Shown here piece after piece: positions 23,132 to 37,000 of a DNA stretch of 64,000 bases (the first letter of the stretch is position 1; every line of letters starts with the position of its first letter). The position numbers and the translations under genes are program-made. Under the pieces are notes generated by a model, which had not been told where the DNA came from, did not search any database, and saw only the letters and a list, made by a program, of their open reading frames with translations. Location of the stretch: the NCBI RefSeq assembly GCF_905475395.1, contig NC_058340.1:61978181-62042180 (forward strand), in the 5' to 3' direction. The stretch is from Chrysoperla carnea. Lineage: Eukaryota; Arthropoda; Insecta; Neuroptera; Chrysopidae.

Positions 23132-26100
23132 TGACGTTAACTACACCCTTAAAGGAGATTTCAAGTTAGAGAGAGCTTTATGGTACTGTGTCAGCAACTT
23201 TGACACAAGTACCAACAACGATTGTACTCATATTTGGGAGCTTGTTTATTTTCAATAATTAACGTACGTGGAATATATTCACGACTTCACGTGGAAGTTA
23301 TCAATATACATTTGTTAAGTCCATTAGTAGATCTTGAAGGGAGCCATGAAAAAGCTTGTAAGTAGGGTTAGAATCTGTAGTCCTACTAGTATTCGTACTT
23401 TATTTGCAACTTTAATAAAATTGTATATGAGGGTTACCAATTTCAGTTGGAAGTTAGCAGTACATGTTCCCGTAAACACTGAGGGTGTCTTCTGAAAGTC
23501 TTGCATATAGGTTTAACAATTGCGGCAATTTTTTTATTTCTAATTTGCATGTTTTTGTAATTATAAAAACATTTAATGACAGATTTTGCAGCTTATTTAT
23601 TTGAAAAAAAATTCCTTTTGAATATAAAAGCTTTGATAATTAGAAAATTGTTGCAAGCAGACATAATATTCAAAGAATATTATCATACAATTTGTTTTAT
23701 ACTAAATAGCATTGTCTATATTAAAATATTTGAGTTGTATCGAACTATATGTATTTAAATGATCTCATATGTGTGAATTTAAAGTAGTGTATCTCCTTAA
23801 ATGGCGACTAACCTTATTTATATTATAATTTATTTATGTAATCTAATAAATTTATTATATGACAATACATCTTTAATTTTTCTTTTTATGTAAAATAACT
23901 GGACAAAAAACACTGACCTATGATCATGTTGTCTTTAAATAAAGTTATGGAAGCGTAAATTTTAGTGAATTTGTATACAAGGTATGTATATGCGATGTCG
24001 TATACTTTTTAGCTGTAAACTTTTTAACAGTACCGTAACGAAAAAAGCATTAATATGGTAAATTCATAAACTTTTTTTTAATTTCATGGGTGAACATTAA
24101 CTATTTGATCGCTAAATATCAGAATGAAACACTTTTCTGATAGAAGAGAAAGTTATACTTACGTATATGGTATCCCATAAAATTAAAGCATAAAATAAGG
24201 CATAAAATTAAAGCATGTTAACCGAATGAACTACTTCACTGCTGGAAACTATTCACCTGTAATAACCAAACAGGTAAAATTAAAAAAACGTATAATTGTC
24301 CTTAAAAATGGGTTTGTAAAACGTAAAGCTTGTTTAAAGGAGATTGCGAAATATAGTTTCGTCATTTGTGAGGGAATTAAACAAGTTATCAGAAATCTTA
24401 ATGGAGAATAGAAGTGTTTATGCATGTATAGAAACATTTATATGAATGTATGGATAAAAATAAATATGTATATGTGTAAATACTTTGTTGAATGTTTTTT
24501 TTTTTTTGTGTAATATTTTTAAATTTAACCTAAAATAGTAAAATTTTCCAACGTCAGAATTTTTTCTAAGTAGGATCAAAAAGTTAACTTTAATTTCGTA
24601 TTTACAGTTAGTTTTTTGAAAAAAGTTCATATTTTTTTCTTTATGAGAAAATCAAAACAATTTTTGATTGTCAAAATTACTCCATAAGACTATGTAAGAG
24701 TATCAAAGACCCAACTATAATTTTCACATTGATTTTCAGGAAACACCAATGTAATCTTCCCTTACTACTAACAGTAAGGTGCTATGTTTGGTTCACACTA
24801 CTATATTCGTGTGAAACTCGCACATTAAAATATGTATGTAAAGCCAGATTGAATGCACTATGCTAAAAATAAAGTTGCCGGAGAAATTAAATAACGTTGA
24901 AGTTTTCCGTAAAGTTAAATATGAAAGAGTAAAATTAATTAAAAAGAATATATTGGGATACTTCGGACATACATACAGAGGGAATAAATACAAAATTCAA
25001 TTATACTATTTGAAAGGCATCTCGATAGCCATTATAATATATGAAGTAAGAAGAGTTTTGATGGTGATGGTGATTTATTGTGTGTAATACGCGTGCAACC
25101 ATATAATTTGATTTAAGTGGGAGTAGCACACAATAAATTGTCTGTAGAGTCTTTCTTTGTTTTATACATAAGAACGTCCATAAAAACTCATACTATAATG
25201 GCTAGCGAGATACTTTACAAACAGTATACTGTCAAATGAATAGCTTTGCATCAAGGGGCAGAAAGCGAATCATTTGGATCTCGAATATTTAAAAATATAT
25301 ATAATCAGCCTCAATAGATAGAATTCAATGGGATTGAGTGATTTCCACCACTCAATCAACCAAGATCCTGTAAAAGGATATGAAAATTATGTTGAAAAAA
25401 ATGTTTATCAAAGGAGGAAGATTTTTCTACTATGAATATTGCTCGATTGAAAATATCTCTTATAATGTCTGAATACGAAAGAACTTTGTGACATAACACC
25501 ATTGACTCAATCTTAACTCGTGTAGAAGTATTAATATTGAAACGCAAAATCTCCAGAATAATTCTTCTCTTTTTTTGAAACAATTTAAGTCTAGGGACGT
25601 CATTAAAATCAATTTATTTGATAAATTAGAAGTTAAAATTCTCGTTTTCTATTGCCATCAAAATTCATCAAATAAAAGTTGGCAATAGTTATTAATAATT
25701 CTTTAAATGCATTAAAAATAATGATATCTAATCAAAATATTGATGTTAATAAATTTTTCTTAAAAATTGATTTGTCAATGTTATTCATAAATAAATACTT
25801 TTAAATATATTTAATAACACACTTTTAGAATATAAATTAATTAATAAAATTTTGTTATTATAAATTTAAGATTATAAAAAAGAGAGATTGATAGGGGAGT
25901 ATGGGGTATATTGAAACAGCATAAAACGAGGCACAATTGATGTTTACTAGTTCTTCGATTTAAATGCGAGTATTTTACAAAGTTTTTATTATTAAATAGA
26001 CACAAAGTTAATTTTAATCAAAAATATTCAGTAAACAACCATGAGTTGATGTTTTATTGATCCAATATAGGCTCGATTCGAAAATATTCAAAGAGTTAAC

Positions 26101-26668
26101 GCAAGGATCAAATTAACGATATAAAGAATGGAAACATGGATTAAAAGTTGTTTGAGCTTACGAATTTATATGCCTTGAAATGATTTTTTATTTTATAAAA
26201 TTTTTTGTGTCCCAAAAAAGTTTTTAGTACCGGAAACGTGTATCAAACGGATAAATGGTAAAATGTAAATTAAAAGTTTTTGAGATTTAATTGGTAAGTA
26301 GCTTTTACGTTGTGAAAACTCGTTTAATCAGGATGGATATTATGGACCGAAACCTAATATCATTATAATTTATTTGTCTAATAAGTAACAGGATAGTAAC
26401 ACAAAATTCATGCACTTAACAGATAAACGTCGTTTTTCTACATAAAATAACGAACAACTGATGTTTGAAAAATTTCGTTTTAAACTTAATAAATTTGACG
26501 GAAAGTTTAAAAAAATTATTTCTTTTCTACCCGTTCTTAGCTATGATGAAAATATTATCAGCTACAGATTTTCAATAACACAAGTTTGGAACTGGAACAT
26601 CATTATTTCTCGAATACCATTAGTGAGGAGAGTCTTCTATATCAGACAAAAATTATGTATGACTAGCT
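23132..26668. other. AT-rich intergenic region
   Basis: About 3.5 kb with many short ORFs on both strands (for example 24226-24411, 24860-25087, 25356-25583, 26461-26724), all lysine-, isoleucine- or phenylalanine-biased and without motifs. Some may be worn transposase fragments, but I could not establish any. Confidence 0.4.
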
Positions 26669-27163
26669 TGATACACCCCCCCCCCACTTTACTGTGCTTA
26701 AAAGTAAAAACCACCGCTTTATAGCCTCCACCTCACTTATTCCCTTCCATAACACTTGAAGGAATTGTTTTATACAGCTAAAATATTTGCACATTTTTCA
26801 ATTTTTTTTTAAGTGTAAAATAGTCATAATTCATTGAGTATATCAGAAAAGAAGGCCATGAATTGTTTGATTTTTACTATTATAAATTTTTTCAGAAATC
26901 ATTAATTTATGGTTTAAAATTATGATCATAGATGGTGCAGTAAAATGTCAGAATAAATTTAACTTAATTAATTTTTTTAAATAAATCTTTGTAAATTTAT
27001 AGCTCATGTGCTATTCTGATGTATAAGCTATATTGTTGTACAGTTTCATTCAAATCCATTCGCTAGTTTTTGAGTGAAAGTTTAACAAACAAACAAACAT
27101 ACAAACAAATAAATAAAAAAACAAACAAACATCCTTACTTTCACATTTATAATATATAGGGAT
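26669..27163 (+). repeat. dispersed repeat family B, copy 2
   Basis: Begins near TGATACACCCC with a C-run and then AAAAGTAAAAACCACCGCTT. It ends with an AAAC-rich tract and CATCCTTACTTTCACATTTA followed by a TATAGGGAT tail. Aligns with 451-895 and, inverted, with 32041-32585. Confidence 0.75.
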
Positions 27164-29249
27164 TTCTACCACCCATATTCCCTCACATATCAACATACAA
27201 AAAAAATAATATGCTATAAAAATGATTAATTAAGTTCAAAGCACTTGTATGTATGTATAAGAATTAAAATTTTTTTTTTGTAACAAGTAAATATCTTTAA
27301 ATTTTTATAATTAATTTTTTTTTTACTATTTGATTGACTGAAATTTAATATATATGTGATGTTGTTAGTTTATTGCTGATGATGGATATACTTTTTACTT
27401 ACAAAGTAATGTTAATGTCGGTGATTGAGAAGCCGAGGACAAGTTCATTGTCCATAGTTTTTTTTTTAATATATTATTTCACTTACTTTTAATAATTTAT
27501 CATAATAAATATTCATGAAAATTTTTTTTAAATGTTTTTATTTGCTTAAGGATTGTTAAGCAAATAATAATTGTTATTTAAATTACATTCGGATCGATTT
27601 GATTGAAGTACATGGTTTCTACGACGAAAACTATTGCATTTCCTGGTGAATCTTCAAATGGAAATATCAATTTTACACACAATATTCCTGGACAAAAATA
27701 CCATTCCTTCGAATAAGAATTCATTAAATTTATAAGTATAAAACTTTTCGATATCTGGAATAATTTTCAAAATATTGAAAATTGAAAATTTTGTTTAATT
27801 ATTTTGCTTTTAATATTTCGAAAACCAAGGCAAATATTGAAAAATTGTATTATTATTTTTCGTCTACATTCATGAACAAAATACATAATCAAAGTTGAAA
27901 ATAAGATACAAAATAATTTCAACCACAAGTCTAAGCTACCTACCTTAAGAACGGAATACACAAATTACTATATTTGATTTTGTTACAGAATCGATTTTTT
28001 TAAATTCATATGATCATGAATCGTTGAATCAGATTAGTTTTTAAATTCATATCATTTAGTGTCCTTAAAAAGGCACGAGAAATGGTTAAAGCCAACTAAA
28101 GTTCTGAAAGATAGTCAATTCTATCGAAAATGTACTATCGAATCTATTCAACTTTCTTCTATGCTTTTTTTAAGGTTTCAAAAACACTTCTAGTTATTTC
28201 TTTCTCTTACAATAAAAGCTATAAAACAAATAAAAAATTGAATTTTAATCTCGTACGAGAAGGTTTACTACGATCAGCTCTACTAAATTTTTCTCCGAAA
28301 CAACTGGTTTAAATTTAATGTACTGTACCTCTATGCACGTTAACATTTTAATAACTTGTAATTGGCTATAAAATAGTATAATATATAAAATTCAAGTATA
28401 TACACAATATTTTATTTTAATTAATTAATTAATTGGAAATTAAAATAAATAAGTATGAAATATTATTATTTTTAATTTATAAGAATAATCACAACTAAAT
28501 GCAAGTAATATATTTATTTAAAAGAATATAATTAGTGTAATAAACAAATCAAATTAACTACATTAATAAACCATCGGAGCTGAGGAGTAATTTTTATTTT
28601 ACTCCTTTTGAAAAATCAGATTTGCAAGTTTCTTTTGAAATAGGGAATATTCATGAAATTTAAATTTGGTTCAAATATTTTTCTTCCGTAACTTTAATGA
28701 CTGGAAATTTCAACTAAACCATTTTATTTTAGTAATTAATATATTTTTAATTACTTAAAATTAATTAGTAAAAGTACAAATACAGTGAGAGAATTTAAAA
28801 ATTTCTAAAACTGAAATTCTAATTTTTATACGAACGTGACATCAAAGTACGGGCTTGTCAAATTTGTTGACATATACTGTATGATATTAATTATTTACAT
28901 TTTATATGGTATTTCAGTAAATTATATTATTCTACGGCTTTTTATTAGAAAACTTAATAATAACGAGTGTAAATTCTGTGTTGTAACTTGTAAATTCATT
29001 TTTTTAGTGTAAATTATACATTGAACTGTCACCAATTGACAGATCACGTACTTATACGTCATTAACAGAGAGCGCCAAAAAACTGCGTTTAAATCTAATA
29101 ATGGGGTTTAACCTCCGTTTCTCTGACATATGCCTATAACAGATGCCACCCATATCATTATTTGTTAATCTTTATTTTTTTAACTACATACGTATATATA
29201 CAATTACATTTTATGATGTGGGTGGAATCGGTTTTTCATTGTTCACACT
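27164..29249. other. AT-rich intergenic region
   Basis: No gene recognised. T-rich and A-rich runs dominate. Confidence 0.4.
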
Positions 29250-29343
29250 GCCGCTGCCTGGACTCAAAACCGCAACCTCCCAGTCAGTAGCCAAACGGTC
29301 AAAGACTAACGCCTTAGACCGCTCGATCACTGAGCCGGTGTCA
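29250..29343 (-). repeat. tRNA-derived SINE head
   Basis: On the minus strand, CACCGGCTCAGTGATCGAGC and CGGTCTAAGGCG form a D arm with a polymerase III A box, as in tRNA-Ser/Leu. After about 45 nt comes GCGGTTTTGAGTCCAGGC, a degraded B box and T arm. A tRNA-like head running into non-tRNA sequence (TGAACAATGAAAAACC and beyond) is the usual SINE design. It is not a functional tRNA because the acceptor and T stems do not pair well. The plus-strand ORF across it is spurious. Confidence 0.65.
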
Positions 29344-29491
29344 CTTTTTGCTGTAAAATAGTCACATTATTATAATTTCAACCTTTTCAATTTTGAGTCA
29401 TCGTGGTGACATATTTTTGATTTTGAAGATTCATCATGAATGTTACTGCTTACTCATACATAATAAAACTTGATCGTATAATATATTAATA

Positions 29492-29773
29492 TCTGGATGA
29501 CCGAGCTTAGCTCGGTTATTCGCCAATAGATGTCAGCAAGAGTCATATTTTTCACTTTAGACTACTCAAACGCCTCCTTTTTGTTATGTTATAATTTGCA
29601 TTGTATTTCATTAACTACGTTATACACCAATAGATGTCTGATGAATTTTTCATGAAAAGACGGATAAAACGACATTTCTGATAAATGAAACCTAGCTAGA
29701 TCGACTTATCGCCCCCAAAAAACCCCTACATACTCATTTTCATGAAAATCGTTGGAGCCATTTCCAAGATCGT

Positions 29774-29862
<89 letters not shown>

Positions 29863-29889
29863 AGAATTGCTCGTTTAAATATATAAGAT
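29492..29889 (+). repeat. dispersed repeat family D, copy 1, with long (AT)n
   Basis: Starts CTGGATGACCGAGCTTAGCT, contains AAACCTAGCTAGATCGACTT and CCCCCAAAAAACCCC, and ends with an uninterrupted (AT)n of 85 bp (29776-29860) plus CAAGAATTGCTCGTTTAAAT. The second copy at 33819-34017 has the same ends but lacks the expanded AT tract. A non-LTR 3'-end-derived repeat is likely. Confidence 0.75.
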
Positions 29890-30911
29890 TGCAGTATTTG
29901 ACCCGCCCTGTTTTCGACAGCCTAATTAGGAGAAAAATGGTAGTATTTAAGAAAAAATTCTTTGGAAATAATCGGAGTGTATAACTTTATTTAAAAAATC
30001 GGAAAGGTGAGAAAAACCAGTTTTTCGCGAAAAAAAGAGGGAAATGCATTTTAATAAACAAACAAGAAATGGGAGTTGTAACGCTTAAAAATTTATACTT
30101 TTTCGAAATAAACGTGGATGAAAATTATTGTAGTAGACTCGAACCCAAATTAGCGTAAATAAAATACTAATAATCCCACGGAGTCGATAACTGAATCTCG
30201 ACCTATATTTCGGTAATACTATGTTTGGTAATACCATCTATGTTTGAGTCATTTGAAATTTTTTTTTTTCAATTTCGAAGTTTCTATTATAGCGTTTTAC
30301 TTTCAAAGTTGTATAATAATGACTGCTTGTAGTAGTAACACATTACCGGTTAAATTTTTTTCTTTTAAATGTGAAACTATAAATTTTTAATTATGTTTTT
30401 TTTTATTAGGTTATAAAACTCTTTTTTTCTTCTTTTGCTTTTTTATTTTACAGTCTTTTATATATAAAAACTAATTTTTATTTAAAATTTAATACATAAA
30501 ATAGCGCATATAACTATAACGAAGAAAATTTATTTGCCAGACATCCTTATAATTTTATCATTATTATTATAGGTTATGTTAAACATTTTTTAATGATTTT
30601 TTATTACTTTAATAGTACGTTCAACAAAATTGTGTAAAATTTAAGATAATTACACAAAAAAAAAATATAAGATGAAAATATTTAATTTTTATGAATGATG
30701 TTTGTGTACAATAAACTTTTTAATATATTTGCAGAGATGTTTTTGTCAAACCTAGATAAACGCGAAAATATTATGAATTACTATAATTGCCAAGTCCTGT
30801 TTCTATGAATGCAACCATTGGCGTAACTACTGTCGATTTAGATGCGTGCCATCGAGAAAAATGGGCCACTTTCCTCTGAAAGTAAAATATTCTTTTGCGC
30901 TGAAACTTATA
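29890..30911. other. AT-rich intergenic region
   Basis: No gene recognised. Confidence 0.4.
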
Positions 30912-31105
30912 CAGCGTGTCTACTTAAGTTTGCTACATATGATGAAAAATTTTTTAATAATAAGATTACGAAAAAAATTTATTCTTTTTAATAGCTGAAT
31001 ATTAATATTACCGAAAGCAGAGATTTTTATAAAGAATAACTTTTTTTCGTAAACCTTCTAATAAAAAAGTATTCCATATGTAGTAGACTTAAGATGGACA
31101 CGCTG
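30912..31105. mobile_element. 194-bp palindromic MITE, TA target
   Basis: The left end CAGCGTGTCTACTTAAGTTT and the inverted right end CAGCGTGTCCATCTTAAGTC continue through CTACATATG. The resemblance goes on inward (TTACGAAAAAAA...TTATTCTTT on both arms), so almost the whole element folds. TA flanks both sides (30910-30911 and 31106-31107). It is a non-autonomous mariner/Tc1-type MITE by size, symmetry and target. Confidence 0.88.
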
Positions 31106-32040
31106 TATATTCATACAATGCATATTTTTCGATTTTTATACAATGAGAAGACATTATAGATAAGTGATTACTAAAATCCTTCTTTCGAACTTTCTATATT
31201 CCCAAATCAATTGGCAAGATTGGAAACGTCCAGATATCTGGCTTCTTCGTTTTCAACAAATATAATTAATGGGATAATACCCGTGTATCAGTGAAGAGGA
31301 TTTTATCCGGGGATGTTTTATCGCGGGTATTTTGGTCAATGAAAAACTGTGTCCGGGAATATTTTGTCGGGGATACTTTGTCAAGCGATATTAACACGCG
31401 TTACCTTCGTAGTCATTAGGTAAATTTGTGCTATGAAGGAGCAATTTCTAGCAACCTGGACGTTGTTTTAATCACTATTCGAATCGAATAAAGTGATTTG
31501 AATTTTTGTGTCTTTATAGATTTTTCCTAGATTTATCCAATTTTCATGGTTTCAACTTTTAAAGCCAATCGTATTTTTTTTATTTTTATAGTTTATACTG
31601 AATTTTTTTGTTTTACAAGCTATTATTAAATACCATATGTCAAAAATAACTTTCAAATAACCATAATAATTCATAAGAAATAATTTTTTTCAGAATTATA
31701 GTTTATATGTGAAGAATACTAAGAATTGTGATTTCTAATAGACATTTCTCAAAATCAATCTATTTGATGGTAATTAATGATTTTATGATAACAGTCAATA
31801 AATAACCTTTTTATTTTATAAATTATATTAATTTGCATGTATATAAGGTAATACTTTTTTTTACCTGTCTTTTTATTCAAGTTGAATGAATTTAACTATG
31901 TATTTTGTATTTGATTTAGGTATATATACAGTGTGGATCGTCTTGTTGTGAATTTGAAATATTTTGTGTAGTATAATTAAGATTGACTTTTTATTTAGTT
32001 TCCTTCCTTGAAGAGTTTAGTACAAAAATTTAGCTAAAAT
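31106..32040. other. AT-rich intergenic region with a short degenerate tandem tract
   Basis: At about 31300-31390 a GGGGATGTTTTATCGCGGG-like unit recurs three to four times in diverged form. No gene. Confidence 0.45.
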
Positions 32041-32585
32041 CTCTATCCCTATCGCTGTATATAATAAATGTGAAAGTAAGGATGTTTGTTTATATGTTTG
32101 TTATGCTTTCAGCAAAAACTAGCGAATGGTTTTTAATGAAACTCTACAGCAATATAGCTCATACATCAGAATAACACATGAGCTATAAAATAAAAAGATA
32201 AAGATACTAAAAAAAACTTATTTTTTTAAATAAATTTAATCTGACATTTACTATTTTAAATTTTTACAGAAATCCTTAATTTATTGTTCAAAATGATGAT
32301 CACAGATAGAGCAGTGTTATGATCATCATTTTGAACCATAAATTAAAGGTTTCTATAAATTTAAAATAGTAATTGTCACAATCCATAGCTACCTTTTCTG
32401 ATATACTCAATAAACTATGACTACTTTACAATTTAAAAAATTGAAAACTGTGCATATCTTTTAACTGCGTAAAACAATCCCTTAAAGTGTTATAGAACGT
32501 TGATAAGTGAGATCAAAAGAGGTGGAGGCTATAAAGCGGTGGTTTTTACTTTTAAGCCCAGTGAAGCGGGCGGGTATCAAGTTAG
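32041..32585 (-). repeat. dispersed repeat family B, copy 3, with internal hairpin
   Basis: An inverted copy of family B: TATAATAAATGTGAAAGTAA at the left, AAGCGGGCGGGTATCAAGTT at the right. Inside, 32241-32302 and 32320-32380 form a ~61-bp inverted repeat around a 17-bp loop, including TTCAAAATGATGATCA against TGATCATCATTTTGAA. The hairpin is not evident in copies 1 and 2. Confidence 0.75.
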
Positions 32586-33818
32586 TTAATAATAATATTG
32601 CGCTCCCAAATATAGTGCAGCGCAAACAAATGCTTAAGTAATAAGTCAAGGAACAAGTTCGTGGATTTTTTCAAAAAGAGGCAACAAAAATTTTTAACGA
32701 TTATTAAGTCTTATTAAGAAAATATCAACAGTAATTTACTTTTTATATTGATTATAGGCAATTTTAATACAGATATGATATACAAAAAACATACTGATCA
32801 AAATTATATCATAATAACAAAATCATTGTGCACGAAATTAGCGCGGTAAATTTTTTGACCGTGGGTTTAATTTTCACCATTATTTTTCGAGTAAATCATG
32901 GCATTTGATAAAGGAATAAGAAAGATTTTGCGGATGGAAGTTGGAAGTGCAAATGATTGCATCACGTATATATATTCTAATCCATTGACTGCATAAAGAT
33001 CAAGTAAATTTGTTGGACTCTGGTTTTAGAATCGTATATTAGCGAATTTGTTTTGTTTGTCAGAAATCTTATTTCGAGGATCCATAGATATTTAATTTAA
33101 TAAACAATTTGTAACTAAAGGTTACTATCACTCTTCTCTCTTCTAAATTTTCGTATAAGATTCTTTAAATACAACCTGTTTGTATTGATTGGCAGGTCTA
33201 TAGTTTTCTAACTTTGAAAAACAAGGTATGGAAATTTGAACAAATATAACAATCAAATTTCCACGAATCATTATTATTATGTTATAACAAATCAAATTTA
33301 TACAGAAATAAAATATGAATCCATTAGTCATATTCCTGTTCCCATAGAACTTGGAACAAAAATAAAAAAAAAAGTATTTGGTCTACACTGTAGACATAAT
33401 ATATAAATATTTTTAATAATTTATTTTAATGATCAATTCTTTTTGATCAGATTATTTTGCGGAATGGAATGTTAACGGAAATTCCAAAGTAATGTGTCGT
33501 TCTTACTAAATAATAATAATATTATTACTTCATGCTTGTTCGCTTGTATTTTGTTTGTTGTGTTGTCTGCTTCTATAAATACACTAACTGGCATAGAATT
33601 TCGTACAGGAAGAATTATCAAAAAAATTGGCGTAATTGCCGATCTTGGCAGTATATACATATAGCGCATTCGAAATTGAAACTTTTAACTTTAAACTACT
33701 GTATCTTCTTACGTTATTTTTAGCCTTTAGAGAAAAAAGCAGTAACTCATTTTGTGGAAAATTTAAGGAAATACACTTATAATAAGAACTTTGAGTTGTC
33801 TGTATAATTTCCAAGTAC
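32586..33818. other. AT-rich intergenic region
   Basis: No gene recognised; overlapping short ORFs near 33472-33814 on both strands are chance. Confidence 0.4.
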
Positions 33819-34017
33819 CTGGATGACCGAGCTTTGCTCGTTATTTATTGTTTTGTTAAATCGTGTTTTTTGGAAATTATATTTAGATACGAATTACAAA
33901 GTTTCCGAGATAAAATGACGTTTTCTAAAAATAAAACCTAGCTATATCAATTTTCCGCTCTAAAAACCCCCTGCATACAAGATTTACAAGAATTGCTCGT
34001 TTAAATGTATAAATATG
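33819..34017 (+). repeat. dispersed repeat family D, copy 2
   Basis: CTGGATGACCGAGCTTTGCT to CAAGAATTGCTCGTTTAAAT; shares AAACCTAGCTATATC and CTAAAAACCCCCTGCATACA with copy 1. No AT expansion. Confidence 0.75.
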
Positions 34018-37000
34018 CAAATTTTCTAAGCCGCCTTGCCAGTACGCCAGTAAAATCTTACAAAAAAATAAAAATAAAATCGCAAAACGCGATTTAAGCT
34101 GCTTTTTAGACTAAAAACTGAAAAAAGTCCAAAATTTTGCGATTTTAATGTAGAATTTGATTGGCGAATTCATGCAGTTTCAAACAGCAATTTCTCGAAA
34201 ATTTTACTTATAAAAAAAAATGAAAATCCATAATTTGAGTCATACTGTGAGCTATTATTTCATAACTATATTGTTTTTGCGAAGATACAGATATCTGAAA
34301 TTATGACAATTTTTTTTGAGTATTCAATTATTTGAAATTCTGTGCCGGTGAGTGTATAATGTTTATTAAGTTTGGAACCCAACAACAACAACAACCAATA
34401 GCCTAGCTCTAACTATCTGTACTGTCTCAGTCTGTAGTGTCAGATTGTTTGTATGCTATGCTGGTGTGCTAACTGCAGTTTTTCTATTAATGTGCACAAC
34501 ATATTTGAATGGGATTGACTGGCTAACTTAAAAATAGTGTTGGATTAAACGGCTCTGATTCAAGAATTGATTCATTCAACAATTAATTCATCTAAATGAT
34601 ACACTACTGTCGTTGAACCACGGCATTTGGAGCACTTCTTAACTTGACTTCTCTGCATATAATACATTAGAGTCGATTAGGTTGACACTATCGGTTTTTT
34701 TCTTCGTAAATCTACCTGGAGTCCTCTACGGGAGCCCTTTGACCTAATTTGTCTCCTTTGCTGCACTTTTCTTCCATTTTAATTTAGTACTTGTAAATCT
34801 ACCCGGGGCAACACAAATGAGGTCTTTGACCCAAAATTTTTGTTATTTGAAAATAAAAAAAGGGATTTTTTTATGTACCTAATTTTTTAGTTAGAGGTTC
34901 CTGGACAGCGGCCTAGGCTACCTATATGGTAATTGCAGCATTGGATTCAAAGGTAATGGTCTGAATTTGGAAACATTTCCAAGTAGCTCCACAGTATCCT
35001 AAAGCCAGCATACACCTAAAGCAATAAATACAGTTGAAATAAAGTCTAAAACTATAAACGAAGCAAATTGGAGAACTGTGAACTCACTCTCTCTTTTTGT
35101 ATTGGTGAACTATGCTACCAAATCAGAAACGAGAAATCTTTACAGATCATAGGCGTTATTTTTACAAGAGACGGTACACATGAGCCCCATTATTATAACT
35201 TTTGGTTTGAAAAAAACTCAATCACCGATTTAGATAAATTCAAACTCTGATTGAAATGATTGAATCATAGTCTATTTCTGATTAATCAAAATTCACACAC
35301 CCAATACTATTTTAAAAATAACTCTTATAAACATGATATTATGTTTATTAGTTCTGTGAATTGATGCTATGTCGGTCCTACAATAATATGGTGGACAATT
35401 CCCAAAACATAATAATAATAACGATATAATATCGTGTATATTTTAATAATATTGTGTCATCATTATTTTGGAAGTTGTAAGAATACATTTTTTTGTGTTT
35501 GTTTTTTTGGGTGCCTAATGAACTTTTGCATTCTACGTTATTTAATAAACGTTTTTATAGTGCAATGATCTCACATTTACACTAAAGAATGAGTTGCATA
35601 TTGTTACAATGTGTTCGAGTTAATTAGTACGAGATGCAGCTAAATTTGAACATTCGGAATGGCGAGAATCACCATATTCGCTAGGGATTGACTAGAGGAA
35701 ACGATACTAGAAGTACAAATCCCATGCAAGCCCATTTCAAACATTTTAATTAGTAGTATATTTAATCTTCAAAGAGCAGAAAATAGGTATTTCGCTCTAG
35801 GAGTTAAATACTTCTTGTCATTTTTCCACGTAGCTTATTCGGAAAAGCTTTGTCTTATTTGGTAATATTGAGGAATAAATAAGAAGCAAGTTCAAATTCA
35901 GAGACAATCGAAGCAATTAACCACTCTTAAAAGTAATGAGCTCAAAGTTTTTAAATAATTAGAAAATATATCGCCAGCACTAGTGCACAAGATAATTCGT
36001 ATAATTTATAACGAAACAGATTAATAATATTTATAATATTAAATTCAAATTTTAATAAATGTAATAGAAAAACATTATAATTCGATATAAAAGGGGGCGG
36101 AGGTGCTGGGTTATTGAAACCTCCAATAGAAACTTTTTAGATACCATCTGAACGTTGATACAAATTTTCAACGCTTTATCCCAATTTGTAGGATATATAA
36201 AGATGAAAAAAGTTTTTAAAACCTCGTAAAAAACGATTTTTTCCCTGAGAATCTCTAGAAAATAAATCGAGCTTGGTGTTCCAATTAATAAATTTAGACG
36301 AGAGTTCATTTTTTTCCGAAAAACATTAAGAAAAAAATTATGTTCTGTTAATTTTTTCGTGGCTCCTACTTCTCCGTTAAGAAATGGGCCCCCAACAACA
36401 ACAACAAATTTTAATAAAAAGATAAAATGATTAATGATGACAAGTTTGCGTATTAATTGTTGTTTATTTACTACACAAAAATCTTGAAACACTCTGTATA
36501 TATTTTTAAAGGTTCATTCAATAAAATTGACACAATATGACAAAAACATTTCACGCCCACAGAATATTTTTTCCTATGTTTTTAAAAAAAAAAAACCTCT
36601 TACATCCAAAATAGATTAAGCTAATAGGTTGGTATGTTTTTTTTCTTTTAATGAATAAATTAATTATTTTATATTATCAGATTAATTTTATATATCCGTT
36701 TCTTTATTTGTATATCTTTAATACCTTTTAATTGAGTACTTCAATCAATTATAGGTAATACATGTATAAAATTGGATTATATAATAAAATACTTCAGTTT
36801 CCATGCACCTTTAGGCTATCTATAAAAATTCTTTTAGTACTTAGATTCTAAAGAATTAAGAACTCTTCTTAAATTTGTTATTGTACTTTTGTACAATAAA
36901 TTGACTTGGACTCAAATAGTGAAGACAAAAATTTGAAACAAATGTAAAAATTTGATTTCATGATAAAATTTGCATACAAAATATACTTATTGAATAAAAG

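Noticed and set aside
29742-29984. 80-codon ORF with a long (YI)n stretch
   Set aside because: Translation of the 85-bp AT microsatellite.
36052-36492. 146-codon minus-strand ORF, the longest unassigned one
   Set aside because: Phenylalanine-, isoleucine- and lysine-biased AT translation with no motif. It begins beside an ACAGAGTGTTTCA phrase that resembles transposon ends, so it is more likely repeat than gene.
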